64,000 nucleotides of DNA. Source: Agelas oroides. Its lineage: Eukaryota > Porifera > Demospongiae > Agelasida > Agelasidae. The notes beneath the pieces are model-generated. The model made no database searches and had not been told where the DNA came from. It worked only from the letters and a program-made list of their open reading frames with translations. The stretch is from assembly GCA_949130485.1 (NCBI GenBank), contig OX422188.1, positions 447,391 through 511,390 of the forward strand, written 5' to 3'. Within the stretch, counting starts at the first letter, position 1, and each line of letters begins with the position of its first letter. Shown here piece after piece: positions 15,101 through 24,600 of the stretch. The translations under genes were made by a program, and so were the position numbers.

Positions 15101-18100
15101 TGTGGCAGAGCCATCCACTGTCTGCACAGTCACTACAGCATTTCTGGCCAGGGAGCCACTCCGCACAGACACAATGACAGATCTGGAAACACTACTGTCA
15201 GTTTCAGTGAAGGTATAGGCTGTTGCATTGAATCCAACCGTCACCACTGAGAGAAAGAGAAACAGTGAACAAAAGACACAATGACATACTCCTTACGGTC
15301 CAAAAAACAACTCTACTTTCCCACAGCTTCATACAACGATCAACTTACAGCCATCACAGCTGAATGGGAAGACACACAAATGCTTCATATAGATCACATG
15401 ATAATCTGAGCCGCAAAAGAAACTTACCATCGGTATCAGTGATGTCAACTGTGGCAGTGTCTGCCCCAAGTCCCACTCTCCTCTGGCTAGCTGGTACTGA
15501 CAGCAAAGCAGTGAACTGCTCCACACCTTCCACAGAACTGTCATCCAAGATGGACACCGGCACAGTTTGTGAGGTCACCGTCGGTAGAAATGTTATTCTC
15601 TGTGATGTGGCTATGTAGTCTTGTCCAGCTATGCAAAGGAGATACGCAAAAATGGTAAAATTGGACGGCGATTACAGTCAAATAGTGAATGAACACTCAC
15701 CTGTAGCAGTGCCATCTGAAGTACTAAAGTCCACACTGACCGTCTGGGTTGTTTCTCCCCTCTTCACAATTGTGATGACAAAAACGCTAGACTCAGAGAC
15801 AGTGTAGCTTGTGGGATCAAACTCCACTATCACATCTGGGGATAGAAAATGCTAGTAGTTATTTCACTTCAGGATTAATAATAACTTAGACATACAAATT
15901 ACACTTTGGCATAATCAACCATTAGAAAGTGAAATGTGTTTATTTAGTTGGGGACCACTCCCCCTTTGTCTACCTAGGAAGACATTGACATCATTCACGT
16001 GAGAATGACATCTGGAATCAGATGGTTTCTCTATCCTGGCTGCTTAAGCATACTTGCTTCTGCTTTTGCTGCCATGGTCCAGTGGCTAAGTTGTTGGAGC
16101 ATCCAACTAGTACTTGGACACATAGACTACACTTTGAAAATCTTCCCTACTACATGTATGAAACTGTGAGATACAGTTTACCATATATGTCTGAATGCAA
16201 AAATTCCAACATGCAATCTCCTTAACATATAGCATGAATAGAGAAAGTGCATGGTGTTCCAAGTGGCTGTGCTATGTCAGAAGGAACACACAGCATCAGT
16301 TGGTTACCCAAGCAGACACTTCCCTTATAAATAAAATGAATCACACCTCCCTAGTGCTCCATCAGGAGCTTCTGCATACCCCTTCACCTCTGCAAACAAC
16401 TATATACCTTCCTTGTTTCCTGTAGGGCTTACATACCTACGTCCTGGATGATAATGTTAGCATCTCTGAAGAACAGGTTAGAAGGAGCTATTCCAAGTGC
16501 ATCATTCAGTACAAGCCTGAAGGTTTCAAAACGATCATCAACGGACAAAGTCTCCTGGGGGATAGTGACTTCAACAGTAGCATTTGGGGAGTTCCGAGTA
16601 AGAACAATCTGAGGGGTTGCAAGCTGGTAGTCAGATGCAGCTGTAATAAAAGAAAATGGCTATATCATGGGGGGCACCTTTATTACACTTTTTTGAGTTT
16701 TATTCAACAGTTGTTAGAGAGATTGGTTTTACAGAAGGCTACGATGGTCAGGGAAGTTTTTGACTATCATACTACTTGACTGCAGACTGATCCACAAATT
16801 TAGTGCCTCTATACACTTGTAAAAATCACTCAAGTGGAAGCCTGTGTGTGTTGTATTCTCACAAGCAGTGTCCGGTATGGCAGAGACTCCCAGAACCAGG
16901 TCCTGAGGAAGAAACCCTCGCACTGTTGTCACTGAAAGACTGTACAAAGCTGCTCGCTCACTTAAGGTGTACACCTCCTGGTCAAATCCAATAACTGCAC
17001 ACACAGACACATAAGGTAATGTTCATTGAAGTTCACTGTGAAGTTCAATATGAAACTTAGTGGAGATATATGAAAATTACCTGTATAAGGCATTTTGCAT
17101 GCTATACACTATATAGTGCACACTACTCTCCTAAGCTTTGAACTAACTATCCCACACAATAAACAGATTATGCAGCTAATGACAATCCCATGCTGTGAGA
17201 TTTAATTAATGCACTGGCATGTAATAGCCACTGGGCATTGTTGGTAACATGCATTGTAAACTTACGCAGACATGTCTGACAGAGTTGTGCACCAGCAGTC
17301 ATCCTAAAGGAGGTGCCACGCAGGTTCGTGCAGCAGTCTCTTACAGACTGAGCCTGAAATCCTTCACCCCCACAACTCTCAGCGTCAACAAAACATTGGA
17401 CTGTGGAATAGACATTCAGCTTAACCAACCACAGTCATCAGCCAGACAGGATGCGTGAGTACTTAAGTTGCTACTAGCTTGCAAATTGGCTATACAACTA
17501 TTAAGCTGCTAAGACATATAATTCCACACCATTTAGGAAATCAAAATGCTTACATCCTTACACAGAGCTTGAGAATTTCATGCCATGTATGTACAATCAA
17601 TGTTTTGTTTAACTTGCCTGTATTTGGTGGGTCATTATCCATGATAAGTATATCAGTGCTCGCATTGGCTGTGGGAATGCGTACCCTTCCATTGCTGGAC
17701 AACAGACTGATGAGCACCCGGAACATCTCTCTGTCATCTCTGATTGTGTCGTCCACAATATCAATGGAAGCTTGCTGAGATTGTTGCTCTCCAGTAGACA
17801 AGACTAGTGGAAGGTTCACAACACTCTGAAAGTCATCTCCAGCTGTGAAGAGATTCAAGAGAGACAATATCATTTGCTGACCATGGTTTTATACTGTCAG
17901 ATTTCAGACCAGAGTTACATTAATTTTGTGTTCAAACAACTGCATATAAGGAAATAAGTTTCAACTTAACATTGAAAACTTTGCCCTGATGAGAATGAAA
18001 TGCTTTAGTTGTTATCAAGGCACAAAAGTGAAAAATACTAAAGGTCAAAGGTCAGTGAGGATTGCTCCTGCTAATTGCTAGTGCTAATGATGCCAAGTAA

Positions 18101-21100
18101 GCTGTCATTGATGTGTATCCTGATAACTTTGCTGGCCTTCCCCCCAACTCATTGGCATATCAATCAAAGCTGCTGAGTGTGTCTAGAGGCATAGTAGCTA
18201 GGACAGTGAGTAATAGTAATTAACTCCTTGTTGGTAGCTTATCTTCGAGAAAATCAACAGAAAAACTGAAGACATCTTATACATGAAAACGAGCACATGT
18301 AGCCACTCAAAACCATGCAGCCAGTATTGTCTGTGCCACACACCTGTTGCATTCAGGCTAACTGTGGAAAGACCCACAGTGACAGAACTGTCCAACTGCC
18401 GGTCTCCCAGCACACGCACGGTCACTTGTAAGCTTTCTTCTCCCTCCGTCACAGTGCGCCGAGCTACATCCAATCCAATGTCTGCAACTGAGGAGCAACC
18501 ACATGAGCAATTACGTGGTGCTACACCATTCTCTCCTATTGCTCCATCCCTTCCTCTCCCTAGTAAGCTATTAATGAACCACCATGGTGCCGTTGTAAAT
18601 GCATGCTAATAACATACTGTCATTGTCGGTGATGGTAACTGTTGCCTCATTTGGTATCAACAGAATGTTGTCAGTCTCCACCTCCTCAGGTGCAAACTGT
18701 AGCTTAACACGAAACAACTCCAACATTTCCACAACATTGTCATCAGTTATTGGGATGGATACAATTTGTGAAGTTCCTGCATTACCACTGAACACAACCT
18801 CTTGTGAAAGTTGAGTAAAGTCTGAACCAGCTGTGTGTTGGATATAAGAATGAAAATATTTAGGTGTCTGGACAGAATTCTCAACATTAATGCAATTAAT
18901 GAATTGTACACTCTGTGACTAAACTAATAGTTGGAGATATTCAGAGAACCTAGCAGGTACTCCACAGGCAGATCCTGTGTATGCCAATGGAAAGCTGATT
19001 ATTGTACGCAGGAAATACTTTTCACATGTTCTGCATGCAGTATACCTAACACAGCTGATGAGGTTTGCTATTGGCCAACATGTGTCCTGTACAGTGGGTG
19101 ACTTTGCATAACACCTAGGCCTGCCTTATTTCAGGGAGATGTGGTTCATTGACTACGCATGTGTATACCTACCGTATTGTCCCAGGGAAGCGCCCATGGG
19201 CACTCGCAGCTCAGAGCACCAAATATTGAGGGTGGGTGGTTGCACAGAGGAGGTGCTGAATGGTTCAACTATTGCTTGCATGGGGATGAGCGCTTGCCCG
19301 CACAATACGGTAGTTATCACTGGTTAGTGCCTGACCACTGAATATTGTTATTGTACATACACTTACATAATACCTATCTGCATACCTATCTGCATACCTA
19401 TCTGTATTACAAAGGTAAACACAAATTACTATAAAGAACTTTATCAGTACAGGTCAATGAAGATCAAGGAGTAGGCAGATGTTCACTTCTGCCAACATTG
19501 CTCCAGTACACACTACTACTACGCTAGTACTACACTGTCTGTAGTGTCCAGAACTACGAAATTGTAGCTCCAGTATGGATTCATACTTATCCAGATACAA
19601 ATGTACTGGTACTTCATAATAAACACCCACCTCCCTTTTGAGGAGCCACTCAAGTTCATCACAAAGTAAAATATTGCAGCCAAGAAATACTGAAACTGAC
19701 CACACACAATACACACCCACCCACCCACCCACACACACACCCACCCACACACACACATCCACACACACCCCACACATTACCAGTTGCCGATCCATCCACA
19801 GTAAGCACAGAGAGTGCAACAGTTTTTCCCAGCGCTCCAATCTGGTGGGTCACATTGACAGAAAGAGAACGGGTTCCCTCCTCCACAGTGTACAACACGG
19901 GACTGAAGCCAATCACAGCAACTGTAGCAGAGATGGAGTGAAGGAAGCAAGACATGGGAGAGAGGGAGGTATGGTGAGGTAGGAGGAAGTGGACATCTTT
20001 AATATATACCATGAGTGTGGTGGAGGAATTAACTCAAGTAATTAGGTCAGGGTATTAACTCAAGTTATGAAGTCAACTAGTAGCCTGTAGTTATTAACTT
20101 GCAGTTATTTCTATTTTTTTTTTTTTTTTTTTTGTTATGGTTTACATGGGATGACCCAGTTAACGAGGAAATCTCCAATATCACTTAGGTTAATTTTAAG
20201 GGGTTTCCTGGGACCGACAGCTTAACGTCCTCCCCTCCGAAGGACACGAAGGAAAACCTTCTACTCAATTTTTGAGGTAGGGCTGAGTGCACCCAGAAGA
20301 GAAATAAATCTCTGCTGCGAGTGGGACTGGAACCCTCGACCTTTCGATCCGCAGTCCAGTGCTTTAACCAATAGGCCACCAGCAACTTGTAGTTATTAAT
20401 TTGCAGTTATTAACGTGTGGTTATTAACTTGCAGTTATTAACTCACAGTCGTTGTCTCTGATAATCACTGTAACATTGTTATTCTGAACTGCCACAGGAA
20501 ATGGGCCACGTATGGGTACAATTGTTGCAGTGAAAAGCTCCACGTTCTCAAGTATATCATTGTCCACAATCAGCACCATTCTACGCTTCTCTAGATCCTC
20601 AATACCAAACTCGATCCTTTCTTCCAAACGCCTGTAATCTTCCTCGGCTGTGAAGCAACAGATTGAGGGATGAAAATATATACCATTCCAGTGACAGAAC
20701 AAAGATTGAACAGAATGGAGCCCTAAGAACCACTACTGTAGTATCTAACATCTGGCCCCCACCCACGTGTGTAAGTGTGTGTACACAGCACATGGATAAC
20801 TGTCCAAACACTACACTACACTCTAGCAGACAGATGAGTATGTAGCCAACACTGGTTTATCTTATTTGCATGTTAGAAAAACCTCAAACAAATAAATACA
20901 CCTAGCAGTACTGAACATCCAATACACTAATTAAGTACTACTACTTAAGTACTCTTCTACGCCCATACACAAGAAGGCTATTTCCATGTGTTGTTGCCAT
21001 AGCAACAGAAAACAAGAAGCCACCTAAAATTTGGTTTAGTAACTAGTGTAAACGATCCACTTCAAAGTGTAACCCCTTCTTGAAAGTACACTTTGTACAT

Positions 21101-21548
21101 CAGTACACTTGAATCAGTTAACCCAAATAGAATATATATTCTCCCACTGTGATAAGTGAGAGTGTACGCATATAGTTGGGATGCATTCTTGTGTCTGATT
21201 AGCAAAGGTATTCAAGACATGGACAAAGGTGTCTGTATGTAGGTTCCACTGTAATGATATTTAATCCACACACCTCTTGCTGTGCCCTCGTGAGTCCTGA
21301 GAAGGACAGACACAGGTCCCACGGCTCCCGGTGTCTTCCGCAGCACAAACTCAACAACCCCGACCCCTTCCCTCACATTGATGACTGTTCTGGTGAAGCT
21401 GATGTTCATAACTGTTGAATAGAGCAAGATGTGTGTGCTGATCTTGCATGCTGGCTTCCATGAGAGTTAAATTTGACTGATGTAAAAATCATAAAACTGA
21501 TTTCATTATACACACACAACATGCATGCAAACACCCTCCCACTCGCAT

Positions 21549-21647
<99 letters not shown>

Positions 21648-24600
21648 CAGAGCATGCACACATGCATGCATGCTTCCACGCACACACACATGCATGCACA
21701 CACACATGCACAAACACACACACACACACATCACACACACACACACACACACATGCCTGGAAGGTCTGGATCATCATTCAGAATTGTGACCACGGTGTAC
21801 GTGAAGGGAGAGAGATATACTCCAGGAGAAGAAGCCAGGTACACTTCAAATGTCTTGTTGGGTGCTGGAAAAATGTCATCTTCTCCAAGCAGCAAACGGA
21901 ACTCCTGCGTTGTTTCTCCTGGCAAGAACTCCACTGTGATGGTACGTGGTATATAGTCCACTCCAGCTAAATGATAGAAAATAAATGCACATGATCACAC
22001 CGAACTGAAGGTCAGTCCTGGTTTAACTCTGAGAGTGAGAGAAAGCAAAAATTTCCTAACACCAGAGCTGATTCATGTACCTAAATCTTATTGGTTGGCA
22101 CCAGTTGGTTGCCTAGCTCCACAGCTGACTCACTTACCTATGGCTGCATTCTCAGAGGTGAGTTCTCGGGTCCTAACAAACACCGTTGCTCCCAACCGGG
22201 TGTCTCCGCTCCTTGTGAGGGTGAAGTTGGCTGAGACATTGCTTTCGTACAACTCCATCATGGCACTCTGCAGGGTCACCTGAGGCACTAGTGTCATAGA
22301 ACAAGCATTATGTCGACAGTTACTAGAAATTCAATGGAAGGCTTTGAATGAAAATCCACAACTTGTGCACACACATAGCCTCTTCCCGCTTCCAGTTTTT
22401 GACTGCTTACAATATGCAAACTGTAAGTGACCAAAAACTGGATGGTGGGAAGGCCTGGGAACAATTAAGACTAGCGTATACAACTTTGCATTGCTATTTG
22501 GAATGTGTATACCTTGATAGCGAACAGCTGTCACAGACGTACAATAATGTGACCTTTGAACTCGTTATGTAAACACCTACCATATGGTTGTTTACCAAGT
22601 ATAGTCCCTGACTCACATGCAATTGGCCTCTGCATAGCTCCCCCAAAATACCCGTGCCCTACTCTGAACGACAGCCAGTATGCTATTACACTGAAAGCAA
22701 CCTGAGGGTCTTCGTGAGTAATAAAATGAGTCCCAGGAGGAACGGACATTTGGGCTGCATAGGCACAGATATCTTCAGTATCGACACACTGGATTGCAGT
22801 AAATGTGGCTGTGATAAGTGTTCCATTTATGAGGATATTGGTATTAGATACAGGTGCGGGGACGAGAATATTGACAAAGTTTGTTCCACTTGTTGCTGCG
22901 CTCTGAAACGTGTTGATTGTGTAGTTGGTACGATACTGTTCCACGGGAGGAATCACCACCATGAAGGGATCTGCATCAGTAATACCGTCAACCCGACTTG
23001 ATACCGAAAATTGGACCAGAAGGACTGGATTATTGGACTCAAAGTAGCAAGATTGGTTCGAAAAAATTTGTAGATCAGTTATTTGACCTCTTGTGAGTGT
23101 GACTGGTGAAGATTGACCTCTGACGTTACACACACGTCTGACAATGGTCCCATTGCGAGAGGCAATCACTTTGAATATGTCATACTGTGCTCTGCTTGCT
23201 ATTGGCGCAGTGATGAATCTTGTTCCCCAGGTTGAGGTGGGAGGGATTTGCTCCACAAGCTGATCACAGAACAGCAGGTTGTCCGGAAGGTTCCCACACT
23301 CGTGACCGCTAATGAGCGATATTGGTTTATCAGACAAGACTCTGGAACTAGAAAGATCACTTTCGCTGGAAATAAGAAGTGTTTGTAGACGGTTGAGTAC
23401 AACTGTTTCCATACTGCCAGCTTGTATTGTGTTTCCTCCGATCTGGGTCACAAGGTCCGGGGCAGTTGAGATATCGACCGTTTGGGTGAGACTCAGGGTG
23501 ATGATTGTCTCGTCCTCTGTCGCAACAATGACAAAGGTGCTGTCACCCAGCGGATCTAAAGGCTCTCGTTCACCATCGTCATAGTCTATAAACGCATTCA
23601 TGCGTGGCACAGACACGGCGTAGTATTCGTACCCAGAGTCCGGGAGGTAGACACCTGGCAGCACTTTGAACGTATCAGCGGATGTAAATTCAGTAGCCAG
23701 TGCCACTACTGAGAGCACCTCCCCTTGCAATGACCTCACAAATATACCGTTACCTCTGGTCCTGACATCATCGATCCTTAGATTAGTGTCCAGATCTATC
23801 TCAGTAGGAGATGTCCGGTTGGCAGTATATGTGGTCACCTGTCCCCTGGCCTCGACTGTGAACTGGACATCCCTGTTTTCACTCACTCCCACCAGGAGTC
23901 TGATGTCTGCCCGGGTAAAGAACCCCCCGGGATTGAAATTGCTGAAGAATCCTAGGTAGAAGGCGTTTCCTTCACCAACAAATGCCTCTTCACCTGAAGA
24001 TAAAAAGAAACTTATATAATTCTTGAGAGTTAGTTTCAAATGCCTACGAGGGAGATTATAGAAACAACTAGAGTCAGATGGTGGTAGCTATCTGGGACTT
24101 ACCTCAACTAGAGTCAGATGGTGGTAGCTATCTGGGACTTACCTCAACTAGAGTCAGATGGTGGTAGCTATCTGGGACTTACCTCAACTAGAGTCAGATG
24201 GTGGTAGCTATCTGGGACTTACCTCGACCACATGCGGAAGTGTTGTGTTAATCTAATTACTAATGCACCAAAACCACAAGTTTTGGTTTATTTTGTCTTT
24301 TAGTTGGCATGCACCCATTTTGTCTGCCATCACTTTGTAACAGGAGAGAACAAGTGCTACCATAAATTACTTGTAGTAGGCGTAGAGGGCACTAACTAAT
24401 CACCTACTCTGGTCAAAACGTTGTGTAAAGTAAATACCAGATTTAATAGAATAACAACACACTCATATGCAGTTGACAAGCATGAACTAGCTATACACAT
24501 TGTTAAATTCTTTCTTAATCCCTGCTTTATGTTGTCTTGCCTCAATCAGCATGGTATGAGGCGAAACAGGAAGGTGAAATGCTAGCAGTCAAAATGTCTG

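Noticed and set aside
20324..20383. tRNA gene
   Set aside because: A/B boxes are present but the cloverleaf is not kept, and a SINE body and A tail follow.
24233..24262. Extra gene A exon before the 40-bp donor repeats
   Set aside because: In the required phase it meets a stop at once.
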